From positions 186,001 through 250,000 of the forward strand of contig NZ_JAHBGB010000006.1 of NCBI RefSeq assembly GCF_018390555.1: 64,000 nt of DNA. The letters are read 5' to 3'. The translations under genes and the position numbers were made by a program. Origin of the DNA: Ancylobacter oerskovii (GTDB lineage Bacteria; Pseudomonadota; Alphaproteobacteria; Rhizobiales; Xanthobacteraceae). Every line of letters begins with the position of its first letter. Positions within the stretch are counted from its first letter, which is position 1. The notes below the pieces were generated by a model. That model was given only the letters and a program-made list of their open reading frames with translations, was not told the origin of the DNA and ran no database searches. Below are positions 37,503-45,527 of the stretch, in pieces.

Positions 37503-38504
37503 TCAGTTGGTGCCGACCTTGCCGAGCACGCGGTTCAGCGGCTCGAGCGCCCAGAACTCCTCGACCTTCAGGCTGGCCGGTTCGCCGGTCAGCTGGCCCG
37601 AGAGGGTGTAGAAGGCGAAGTCATCCTTGGCCGCCGCGGCGCCGCCACCGTTCAGCGGGAAGGCCTTGCCTTCCGCGAGCTCGGTGAAATAGGGGGTGAT
37701 CTCCGCCACCTGATCGGCCGGCAGGTCCGGCAGCAGCTTGTACTTAGCCCGCCATTCGGCGACGACGGCGGGGTTCTTCGTTACCTCGCGCCAGGTGGTG
37801 AGGATCGACTCGACGATGATGTCGACGTCCTTCTGGTTCTTGTCGAGATAATCCTGGCGGGCGAACAGCGCCTCGTCGGTGGCATTCACGCCGTCCATCG
37901 GCAGGATGACGAATTTGCCCGGCGCCTTTTCCTGCAGGAGGCGGCGACCGGCGGAATCGACGATAGTGGCCTTCACATTGCCCTGCAGCAGGGCGCCGGT
38001 GCGAACCTCGGAACCGGGGATGTAGCTGATCTTGGAGAACTTGATCCCCTGCTTCTGCTCCATCAGCTTCATGATGGCCTCGGTGCCCGAGCCGCGCGAA
38101 TGCACCGCGACTTCCTGGCCGTTGAGGTCCTTCCAGGTCTTGTAGAACTCGGCATTGACCGCCGGATAGAAGCGCAGGGTGGAAAGCTGGAGGAAGATGC
38201 GAACCGGCACCTTCACCTTCTGGATCAGGGCATAGGGCCCACCGACCCCGATATCCGCCTGCCCGCTGACCACCGCCTGGGCGGCGATGTCCTCGGACTT
38301 CAGATAGGTCATCTCGATATCGACGCCCTTCTGCTTGGCGAGCTCGAAAGCGGCAAGCAGATGCAGGTTCTCGACACTGGCGATGTCGCCATAGGCGACG
38401 CGGACCTTGGCCTCCGCCGCAGGCGCCGCCAGCACCGCCGCGAAACCAATGGCGAGCATTGCGCCGGATAAATGCCAGGGCCTTTTCGCGAGATTCTTGA
38501 GCAT
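37503..38504 (-). CDS. ABC transporter substrate-binding protein (NMT1/TauA-like)
   Basis: The 333-residue periplasmic protein starts at the ATG at 38504. Its long signal peptide (WHLSGAMLAIGFAAVLAAPA) ends near AEAK. The mature part VRVAYGDIASVENLHLLAAF and the VSGQADIGVGGPYALIQKV block match the SsuA/TauA/NMT1 group. Ligand unknown. It is the first gene of the operon and is divergent from a GntR-family regulator with 187 bp between starts, which contain several inverted repeats. Confidence 0.88.
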   Translation of the reverse strand: MLKNLAKRPWHLSGAMLAIGFAAVLAAPAAEAKVRVAYGDIASVENLHLLAAFELAKQKGVDIEMTYLKSEDIAAQAVVSGQADIGVGGPYALIQKVKVPVRIFLQLSTLRFYPAVNAEFYKTWKDLNGQEVAVHSRGSGTEAIMKLMEQKQGIKFSKISYIPGSEVRTGALLQGNVKATIVDSAGRRLLQEKAPGKFVILPMDGVNATDEALFARQDYLDKNQKDVDIIVESILTTWREVTKNPAVVAEWRAKYKLLPDLPADQVAEITPYFTELAEGKAFPLNGGGAAAAKDDFAFYTLSGQLTGEPASLKVEEFWALEPLNRVLGKVGTN

Positions 38505-38577
38505 TTCCAGTCTCCCATGAATGGTGGCGGTTGGTTCCGCCCTTGATCGACCCGCAGCATCATCCGCGAGGTTGGAT

Positions 38578-38684
38578 ACCAATTTCATTTTGGTTTATAT
38601 TGGACCCGATTTTGGGTCAAGTTCAAATCCGCTTGACCCCACCCGCCTGCCACGACATAGATTGAACCAATCCCACATTTGGTT
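38578..38684. promoter_or_regulatory. Operator cluster between the ABC operon and its GntR regulator
   Basis: Three inverted repeats lie in this divergent gap: ACCAA-N7-TTGGT (38578-38594), GGGTCAAG-N10-CTTGACCC (38614-38639, perfect 8-bp arms) and AACCAA-N8-TTGGTT (38665-38684). The first and third share the ACCAA/TTGGT half-site. These are the best candidates for binding by the adjacent FCD-type regulator. Confidence 0.6.
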
Positions 38685-38691
38685 GAAACGC

Positions 38692-39405
38692 ATGGACATG
38701 CTTACCGACGCCGATCCCCACGCCGAAAAGGGCACCGTCACCCAGCTGCGGGCGTTTCTCGCCCAGAGCGACCTGTCGGAAGAAGGACGGCTGCCACCTG
38801 AGCGCGAACTGTCCGCTGCGCTCGGGGTCTCGCGCGCCGAGCTGCGCAAGGCGCTCGACGTGCTGGAAGCGGAGGGGCAGATCTGGCGGCATGTCGGCAA
38901 GGGCACCTTCATGGGCAGCCGGCCGCTCGACACCTTCGCCGACATCACCGCGCTGGCGCGGCGCTCCAATCCGGCGGAGGTCATGCGCGCGCGCATCGTC
39001 ATCGAGCCCGAGATCGCCCGCGCGGCCGCCTTTACCGCCACACCGGCCGACATCGCCGAGATGCGGCTGTGCCTCGCCCGCTCGCGGCAGGCGGACAGCT
39101 GGCGGCAATATGAGGGCTGGGACACCCGCCTTCACCGTACCATCGCCGAAGCGACGCAGAACGGCCTGCTGCTCGGGCTGTTCGATACGCTCAACGCCGT
39201 GCGACGCGCCGTCACCTGGGGGCGGCTGAGGGCCCTGCCGGTGAAGCCGGCGCCGGACCATCACAGCTTCAAGGAGCACGAGTCGATCGTCGACGCCATC
39301 GAGCATCGCGACATGGCCGGCGCGGCCAATCTCATGCGCAACCATCTGCGCACGGTGGAGCGCAAGCTGCTGGACAAGCAGTTGCGGGCCTCCGAGGAGA
39401 GCTGA
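38692..39405 (+). CDS. GntR-family (FadR/FCD subfamily) transcriptional regulator
   Basis: The 237-residue protein has an N-terminal winged-helix domain (about 10-75, with RLPPERELSAALGVSRAELR and GQIWRHVGKGTFMGSR) and a C-terminal FCD ligand-binding domain (about 85-230, with RARIVIEPEIARAAA, DTRLHRTIAEATQN and HHSFKEHESIVDAIEHRD containing metal- or acid-binding His residues). Starts at 38692 or 38698 are both possible. It is divergent from the ABC-FAH operon and most likely represses it until an organic acid binds. Confidence 0.9.
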   Translation: MDMLTDADPHAEKGTVTQLRAFLAQSDLSEEGRLPPERELSAALGVSRAELRKALDVLEAEGQIWRHVGKGTFMGSRPLDTFADITALARRSNPAEVMRARIVIEPEIARAAAFTATPADIAEMRLCLARSRQADSWRQYEGWDTRLHRTIAEATQNGLLLGLFDTLNAVRRAVTWGRLRALPVKPAPDHHSFKEHESIVDAIEHRDMAGAANLMRNHLRTVERKLLDKQLRASEES

Positions 39406-39633
39406 TCGAGGCTGGCGATCCGGCAACCAATTCCGGCATGGCGCCGACATCGGTTCGTCGCCATCCGAACCAATCCGCCGCCCGATTCGCCGTTTTTCAG
39501 GCCGATGCGGTGTATGATGGGAACGACGGGCGCCGCGATTGGCCGATGGGAACGAGAATGCGACCGCGGACGGGATGCCGGGCTCGGCGACCGCTGCTAG
39601 GCTGAGGCACCGCATCGCAAACCGGGGCCCGCC

Positions 39634-40842
39634 GTGACCGATCCCGCCGCCGCCGTCCCTGCCCTGCTCGTCATCAATGCCGGTTCCTCCAGCATCAAGT
39701 TCAAGCTCTACCGTGTCGAGGGCGAGGACATCGCCCTGGTGCTGGGCGGGGCGCTCGACGGCATCGGCCGGCGCCCCCGCTTCAAGGTGAAGGACGCCGC
39801 CGGCGAGACCCTTGCCGACCAGTCCTTTGCCGCCGAACAAGTGGCGACGACCACCGTGGCGCAGCATCTGATAGGCGACTGGCTGCTGCCGCGCCTTCAG
39901 GACTACCGCATGATCGGCGTCGGCCACCGGGTGGTGCATGGCGGCCCGGTCTATGCCGGGCCGGTGCTGATCGACGACACGGTGCTGCAAACCCTGACCG
40001 GCTTCATTCCGCTGGCGCCGCTGCATCAATTGAGCAACCTCGACCCCATCCGCGTGCTGCGCGAGCGCCGGCCGGACTTGCCGCAGGTCGCCTGCTTCGA
40101 CACCGCCTTCCATCGCGGCCACCCGGAGCTATCCGAGCGCTTCGCCCTGCCCCGCCATTTCCACGACGAAGGCGTGCGACGCTACGGGTTTCACGGCCTG
40201 TCCTATGAATATGTCGCCTCGGCGCTGCGCCATGCCGAGCCGCGGATCGCCCGCGGCCGGGTGGTGGTGGCGCATCTGGGATCGGGTGCCTCGGCCTGCG
40301 CGCTGGATGACGGGCGCAGCATCGAATCCACCATGGGCTTCACCGCCCTGGACGGCCTGCCCATGGGCACGCGCTCCGGCGCCCTCGATCCCGGCGTGGT
40401 GCTGCACCTGATCGAGCAGAAAGGGCTTTCCGCCGCCGAAGTCGGCCGGCTGCTCTACAATGAAAGCGGGCTGCTCGGGCTCTCCGGCCTCAGCAACGAC
40501 ATGCGGGAACTGCTCGCCAGTCCGTTGCCGGAAGCGGGCATGGCCGTGGACTTCTTCTGCCTGAAGGTGGCGCAGGCGATCGCCGCGCTGGCCACCACGC
40601 TTGGCGGAATCGATGGCCTCGTCTTCACAGCCGGCATCGGCGAGCACGCGCCGCCGGTGCGGGCGCGGATCGTCGACAGGCTCGCCTGGCTCGGCATGCA
40701 CCTCGACGCGGCAGCGAATGCGGCGGACGCCGCCCATATCGAGGTCCCCGGCAGCGCCGTACCGCTGCTGGTGGTTCCCACCGACGAGGAACGCATGATC
40801 GGCCGGCACACGCTGAGGCTGCTATCCGCCGCCTCCCGATAG
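39634..40842 (+). CDS. ackA: Acetate/propionate kinase
   Basis: The 402-residue ASKHA-fold kinase begins (GTG at 39634) with the phosphate-1 loop LLVINAGSSSIKFKLYRVEG and carries GVGHRVVHGGPVY, ACFDTAFHRGHPELSERFAL, RYGFHGLSYEYVA and VVAHLGSGASACALDDGRS motifs. It interconverts acetyl phosphate plus ADP with acetate plus ATP. No phosphotransacetylase or phosphoketolase gene is adjacent, so the pathway context is not visible. Length is normal. Confidence 0.93.
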   Translation: MTDPAAAVPALLVINAGSSSIKFKLYRVEGEDIALVLGGALDGIGRRPRFKVKDAAGETLADQSFAAEQVATTTVAQHLIGDWLLPRLQDYRMIGVGHRVVHGGPVYAGPVLIDDTVLQTLTGFIPLAPLHQLSNLDPIRVLRERRPDLPQVACFDTAFHRGHPELSERFALPRHFHDEGVRRYGFHGLSYEYVASALRHAEPRIARGRVVVAHLGSGASACALDDGRSIESTMGFTALDGLPMGTRSGALDPGVVLHLIEQKGLSAAEVGRLLYNESGLLGLSGLSNDMRELLASPLPEAGMAVDFFCLKVAQAIAALATTLGGIDGLVFTAGIGEHAPPVRARIVDRLAWLGMHLDAAANAADAAHIEVPGSAVPLLVVPTDEERMIGRHTLRLLSAASR

Positions 40843-41019
40843 ATCCGCAAGAACCCGTCCCGATCGCGCCGGCGGAACGACGGCCCGGATGATCCATGCT
40901 TGCCGCCCCGCGCGGCGCAGCGAAGCCCGACGCACGGGATGGGGAATTTCGGCCGGTTCAAACAGGACGCCGGCAAAGCTGCCCGCACCCTGTTTCCGTC
41001 CGCCCGGCTCAAACGAAAA

Positions 41020-41049
41020 TGGCGGGACCAGCCATAGCCGATCCCGCCA
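41020..41049 (-). terminator. Probable terminator of the outer-membrane protein gene
   Basis: On the minus strand TGGCGGGA (41049-41042) pairs with TCCCGCCA (41027-41020) around a 14-base loop and is followed by TTTTCG. It lies about 70 bp past the stop of the barrel protein gene. Confidence 0.65.
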
Positions 41050-41118
41050 TATCGAAGATTGCCCGGAGGCTCGGGGCCTCCGTCCGATCGGATCGGCCGG
41101 GCAGCGCCGGCCGGTCGA

Positions 41119-41811
41119 TCAGAACTTGTAGTTCACGCCGAGGCGAACGACGTTGGTGTTGATGTGGCCCCAGTTGTCGAAGCCGCCCGGCAGCTGCGGC
41201 TTGGTGTCCGGGTCGCCGAGGTAGAGGTATTCGCCCTTGACGGTCCAGTTGTCGGCGAAGGCGTACTCGACGCCGGCACCCACGGTCCAGGTCCAGTAGT
41301 CGGCCGAGGAGTCGTAGGCGACGCCATTGATGCTGCCGCTGACCGAGGTCTGGCCGTAGGCGGCACCGGCGGTGCCGTACACCAGGACGCGATCCCAGGC
41401 GTAACCGACGCGGCCGCGGATGGTGCCGAAATAATCGGAGTCCCAGTTGTTGCCGTACCAGGTGGAGCCGGCGATGCCGCCGTAGCTGCCGCTGCCGGCC
41501 ACGCCCTGGATGTCGGCCTCGATACCGAACACCCAAGCATCGACCTGGTAGTTGTAGCCGACCTGGGCGCCGTAGGTGAAGCCGTTGCCGCTGCCGGCCC
41601 ACATGCCCGAGCCGTAGCCGTCGATGGACGCGCCACCCGAGCCGTCGGCCCAGAGGTAGCCGATGTTGCCGCCGATGTAGAAGCCGGTCCAGGTGAACAC
41701 CGGCACCGGAGCAACCACCGCCTTCACCGGATACTTGGCGGCCAGATCGGCAGCAACGGCCGGGCTGGCCAGAGCGGCGACGCTAACAGCAGCAAGGAGA
41801 ATCTTCTTCAT
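41119..41811 (-). CDS. Outer-membrane beta-barrel protein (Omp25/Omp31-like porin family)
   Basis: The 230-residue protein starts at the ATG at 41811 with a signal peptide (KKILLAAVSVAALASPAVAA). The mature part has alternating barrel strands such as FTWTGFYIGGNIGYLWADGS, YGAQVGYNYQVDAWVFGIEA and RGRVGYAWDRVLVYGTAGAA, and ends LGVNYKF with the terminal Phe expected for BAM-assembled barrels. This is the Omp31/opacity-like family common in Hyphomicrobiales, where members hold the outer membrane to peptidoglycan or act as surface proteins. It stands alone behind a long upstream region, suggesting complex regulation. Confidence 0.9.
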   Translation of the reverse strand: MKKILLAAVSVAALASPAVAADLAAKYPVKAVVAPVPVFTWTGFYIGGNIGYLWADGSGGASIDGYGSGMWAGSGNGFTYGAQVGYNYQVDAWVFGIEADIQGVAGSGSYGGIAGSTWYGNNWDSDYFGTIRGRVGYAWDRVLVYGTAGAAYGQTSVSGSINGVAYDSSADYWTWTVGAGVEYAFADNWTVKGEYLYLGDPDTKPQLPGGFDNWGHINTNVVRLGVNYKF

Positions 41812-42378
41812 GGCCAGTACCCTCGAAATCTGTAGTTGACGACACGCGACGCAGCGTAACCGCCAACGACCACCTGAACTCATTGTGCCGGGATAATGCC
41901 GCAACGTGGCGCCGGAGGAAATGACAAATATGTCACACCTCCAAGTCTTTAGCGCAGCCCCGCAAGGAGCCTCCCTCCCGGAAGTGGTTTCCAGCGTCGC
42001 CCGGCGCCAGTTTTCCGGGCGCATATGCCTACCTTTTTACCGACGATTTCGAAATTCCCGAGAGCGAGCCCGGACAAAATGTTCGTTAATATTCCCTATC
42101 TTTTTCCGAACTTGAAGGATGTCGCGATAGACAGTGCAAAATTCACATCAAAACCATCGCCATTACAGGACTGTTTTATTTCCGGCTCATAACAACGGTT
42201 GTCGGCGTTTCACTATTGCAGCACGGCCGGCACACTAATCGCCAAACGTGATATCGCCGAGATTCGCGGCGACGTGCCGGGAACTCGGAATTTTTTCGAG
42301 CAGCAACCGCCGGCTCTTCGCCGGATTGGTTATTGCAGCGCCCGCGAGGTCGCGAAATGGCAGCGTGCGCGGACGGCT
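41812..42378. other. 567-bp gene-poor, lower-GC region upstream of the omp gene
   Basis: I see no convincing gene. The part from about 42030 to 42310 is clearly AT-richer than its surroundings. A TGACA-AATA-TGTCA inverted repeat (41922-41935) lies 111 bp upstream of the omp start and could be an operator. The rest should hold the omp promoter and the 3' end of the glycosyltransferase transcript. Confidence 0.5.
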
Positions 42379-44307
42379 TCAGGGCAGCATGTCGTCCGGC
42401 ACCGGGAAGGGCCGATTTTCCGGCGCGCCGTCGGTCCGGGGCACGCGACCGGCCGCCAATTCGACGTCGTGCCACTCGTTCCATGCCTTCCAATAGGCGA
42501 TCCGCATGGGGGATTCGCTGAATTGCGAGATGGCGCCGGCGCCGTGCTGGGTGAGCGACAGGCCGTGCCGGCGGCCGAGCGTCAGCACCATGCCGATGCC
42601 GGACTGCGCCGTGGAGCCGAAATGCAGCCGCACCCGCTGCTGGAACTCGCGATCGGCGCCGAAGCGCACGGAATCGAACAGGCCGACCTTTTCGAAGACA
42701 TCGGCCGCGAAGAAGGTGGAATGCGGACATTCCTCGATATAGCGGCCACGCAGCCCGCATTCGATGGTGCCGTCCGAACGGATCCGCAGCCATTGCGAGG
42801 TGGTGCATTTGAGCTCCGGCTGCCCCTGCATGGCCCGCAGGTGATGCGCCACATGCGTGCGCAGCCAGAAATCGTCGGAATCGCACAGCGCGACGTAGTC
42901 GCATCCCTCCCGCAGCGCTTCCGCGATGCCGAGATTCTTGGCGGCATAGGTGCCGACATTGCGCGGCGTGCGCAGATAGGTGAGCCGCCCCGCCTCGGCC
43001 AGCGGCGCGCAGATCGCCGCCGTGCCGTCGCCCGAGCAATCATCCACCACGATCAGCCGCACGCCCGGAACGCTCTGGCCGAGCACGCCCTCGATGGCAC
43101 GGGCGATGTGGTCCTGCGCGTTGAAGGCGGTCATCACCACCGCGACCCGCGCCGGCGGCGCCTCCACGTCGCGGCTCAGATCGGCAACCGTGTCGATGCC
43201 GAACTCCTCCCAGGCAAGTTCCATCTCGTAGCGCCGGAACACCTCGCGCAGGATGGTCGTCTGCCCGCCATTCACGCTGAGCACGTTGTGGAGCGTGATG
43301 AAAAAGTCGACCGGCGCCGGCTGCTCCGGCGTCTGGAGGATGTCGATGGCGTGGCGGATCGTCATCTCCGCCTGATGCGTGCGGCCGAGCTCGAGATTGT
43401 ATTCGCCGTAGAGCACCTGTCCGGCGACGGTGGAGCGGCCGTGCAGCACGCCGGTCTTCTCCAGCATGCGACAGGCCTCCTCCTTGTCGTCATAGGCGGC
43501 GAGCACCGCCTGGTTGACCAGCGGCTGGCGCAGCAGCGGCCGGATACGCGCCCATTCCCGGAGCCAGCCGCGTGCCTCCTCGCGGCGGCCGAGGCGGAAG
43601 GCGGTGTACCAGAGCCCTTCCATGAAGCGGGTGTCGATCTCCCGCCCCGGCGGCCGCCGCGCCGCCGCACGGCTGAGCAGATCATAGGCGCGCTCGAAAT
43701 AGCGGACCTGCAGATAGTGCCGCACGGCGATGTCGAGCAGCATCTGCCGCTCCGGGCCGACGGCCTCGGGCGTGTCCAGCCATTCGAGCATGCGCTGCGC
43801 CACCGAGCGCTGCGCGTGGAAGAAGTCCTCCAGCCAGTTGCCCAGCGACTGCCGGCCGAAGGCCTCGGCGAACAGCCCGGTCCGCAGCACATGGCGCAGC
43901 AGCGCGTCGACCTGCTCGTGCGGGATGCGCTGCAGGGCGGCGGCGAGCTCGCGCTGCACGTCGGCCTGCATCACCGCGAGGTCCGGCAAAGGCGGCAGCA
44001 CGTCGCGCATGCGGGGGATGCGCCGCTCCGGCTCCTTCTCGCGCAGCGCCTCGGCGTGACGGGCGAAGGCGGCGCCGGTGTGCACCGCCGCGACCTGATC
44101 GGCGATCCAGCTGGCGAGGCCGCGCTCGCTGCCGCTGGCGAGATAGCTGGCGATCAGGTTCGGGGCGTCGTCGCGCACCGCGAAGATCGGGTGCTCGGCG
44201 AGGCCGGGAAAGCCGGTCTCGTGCAGGAACCCGCGGAACTTTCGGAATCCGGCCAGGACGGGCCGCACATAGGCGGGCAGGAACTCGTGGGATTGGGGCT
44301 CGGCCAA
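42379..44307 (-). CDS. Large family 2 glycosyltransferase with a helical N-terminal region
   Basis: The 642-residue protein has a C-terminal GT2 domain from about residue 387: ARVAVVMTAFNAQDHIARAI, VVDDCSGDGTAAI (422-433), and the DxD-like CDSDDF at 475-480 that would bind the nucleotide sugar and metal. Residues 1-380 are helix-rich with repeated patterns (LVNQAVLAAYDDKEEACRML, LGRTHQAEMTIRHAIDIL) suggesting TPR-like repeats, but I recognise no named domain there. No membrane segment is visible. The sugar and acceptor are unknown, possibly surface polysaccharide. No other polysaccharide gene is adjacent. Confidence 0.82.
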   Translation of the reverse strand: MAEPQSHEFLPAYVRPVLAGFRKFRGFLHETGFPGLAEHPIFAVRDDAPNLIASYLASGSERGLASWIADQVAAVHTGAAFARHAEALREKEPERRIPRMRDVLPPLPDLAVMQADVQRELAAALQRIPHEQVDALLRHVLRTGLFAEAFGRQSLGNWLEDFFHAQRSVAQRMLEWLDTPEAVGPERQMLLDIAVRHYLQVRYFERAYDLLSRAAARRPPGREIDTRFMEGLWYTAFRLGRREEARGWLREWARIRPLLRQPLVNQAVLAAYDDKEEACRMLEKTGVLHGRSTVAGQVLYGEYNLELGRTHQAEMTIRHAIDILQTPEQPAPVDFFITLHNVLSVNGGQTTILREVFRRYEMELAWEEFGIDTVADLSRDVEAPPARVAVVMTAFNAQDHIARAIEGVLGQSVPGVRLIVVDDCSGDGTAAICAPLAEAGRLTYLRTPRNVGTYAAKNLGIAEALREGCDYVALCDSDDFWLRTHVAHHLRAMQGQPELKCTTSQWLRIRSDGTIECGLRGRYIEECPHSTFFAADVFEKVGLFDSVRFGADREFQQRVRLHFGSTAQSGIGMVLTLGRRHGLSLTQHGAGAISQFSESPMRIAYWKAWNEWHDVELAAGRVPRTDGAPENRPFPVPDDMLP

Positions 44308-44623
44308 GATCGTCCGTCCGCAGCTTGCTACCGGTGCGCCCGCCGCGTGGAAAGCGACGGCCTTGGTCCGGTTTAGTGAATCCGCCGCGCCTTCACAATC
44401 GGCGCGACGGACGCGGGCGCGCGGCGGCCGGCGAAACCGGAGACGAGGCCTCTGTCGAACGACTTGGACGGCAAGTCCAGTTTCGAGGAATTACAATGTA
44501 ATGACACGGCGTGCACGGCCTGCCTGGCGATCTATACTGTACCGCATTTGACGATGACCGAGCCGATGGCGTAAGCGGACTCGTCTGTTGCCCGTCCCGT
44601 TCTCGTCCCAGGAAGGATGCCCC
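44308..44623. other. 316-bp divergent spacer between the glycosyltransferase and FecE-like genes
   Basis: No gene is supported here. The notable element is the 13-base palindrome ATTACAATGTAAT at 44490-44502, about 120 bp before the ATPase start. It should hold the promoters of both divergent genes. Confidence 0.5.
44490..44502. promoter_or_regulatory. Perfect palindrome upstream of the FecE-like ATPase gene
   Basis: ATTACA-A-TGTAAT is a perfect 6-1-6 palindrome in an otherwise GC-rich gap. A metal-responsive (Fur/Irr/Zur-like) operator would fit the downstream gene, but it matches none of those consensus sequences well enough for me to name it. Confidence 0.4.
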
Positions 44624-45445
44624 GTGAACCCGCCGCTGATGTCGCCGCTGCCCGGTGCGGCCGATGAGGTCGCCGCGCCGCTGTTCGACCTCGACGAGGT
44701 GTCCTTCGCCGTGCCCGGCCGGGTGCTGCTGGAGCCGCTGACGCTGTCGCTGCCGACCGGGCGCGTCATCGGGCTGATCGGCCATAACGGCTCCGGCAAG
44801 TCGACGCTGCTGAAGATCCTCGCTCGCCAGCAGCCGGCTTCCGCCGGCACGGTGCGCTTCGGGGGCCGGGCGCTGGGGGAATGGAGCGACCGCGGCTTCG
44901 CGCGCAAGCTCGCCTATCTGCCGCAGGCGACGCCGAGCGCCGCCGGGCTGCTGGTGCGCGAGCTGGTGGCGCTCGGCCGCTATCCCTGGCACGGCGCGCT
45001 GGGCCGCTTTTCCGACATCGACCGGCGCAAGGTCGAGGAGGCGATCGAGCTGACCGGCATCACCACCCTCGCCGACCGGCAGGTCGACACGCTGTCCGGC
45101 GGCGAACGCCAGCGCGCCTGGCTGGCCATGCTGGTGGCGCAGGATGCCGAGTGCCTGCTGCTCGACGAGCCGACCTCGGCGCTGGACATCGCGCACCAGC
45201 TCGAGGTGCTGACGCTGGTGCGGCGGCTCTCGGCGCTCAAGCGGCTGAGCGTCGTCGCGGTGCTGCACGACATCAACATGGCGGCCCGCTTCTGCGACGA
45301 GATCCTCGCCCTGCGCGCCGGCCAGCTCATCGCCCGCGGCACGCCGGCGGACATCGTGACGCCGCCGCGGCTGGAGGCGATCTACGGGGTGCGCATGGAA
45401 GTGCTCGCCCGGGCCGACGGCGCCCTGCTGGCCGCCCCGATCTGA
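44624..45445 (+). CDS. Iron-siderophore-type ABC transporter ATP-binding protein (FecE/FhuC-like), orphan
   Basis: The 273-residue ATPase starts at a GTG behind GGAAGG; an ATG at 44639 and an upstream TTG at 44588 are alternatives. It has Walker A GHNGSGKST, the FecE/FhuC-type KLAYLPQATPSAAGLLVREL and VALGRYPWHGALGRF blocks, signature LSGGERQRAWLAM and Walker B CLLLDEPTSALDIAHQLEVL. These match ferric-siderophore or heme/B12-type importers. No permease, binding protein or TonB receptor gene is in the window, so its partners must be encoded elsewhere. Confidence 0.9.
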   Translation: MNPPLMSPLPGAADEVAAPLFDLDEVSFAVPGRVLLEPLTLSLPTGRVIGLIGHNGSGKSTLLKILARQQPASAGTVRFGGRALGEWSDRGFARKLAYLPQATPSAAGLLVRELVALGRYPWHGALGRFSDIDRRKVEEAIELTGITTLADRQVDTLSGGERQRAWLAMLVAQDAECLLLDEPTSALDIAHQLEVLTLVRRLSALKRLSVVAVLHDINMAARFCDEILALRAGQLIARGTPADIVTPPRLEAIYGVRMEVLARADGALLAAPI

Positions 45446-45527
45446 GGCGACGCACGATACCCGGCCAGCGTGGCGCCGGCCGGGGAAGCGCCGGCCGCCG
45501 CCTGCGAGAGGCGGCAGCCGGGCTGCG

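Noticed and set aside
42199-44376. Long open frame (725 codons) on the plus strand opposite the glycosyltransferase
   Set aside because: It is the complementary shadow of a real GT2 gene in GC-rich DNA, has no recognisable domain and is rich in Arg, His, Gly and Ala as such shadows are.
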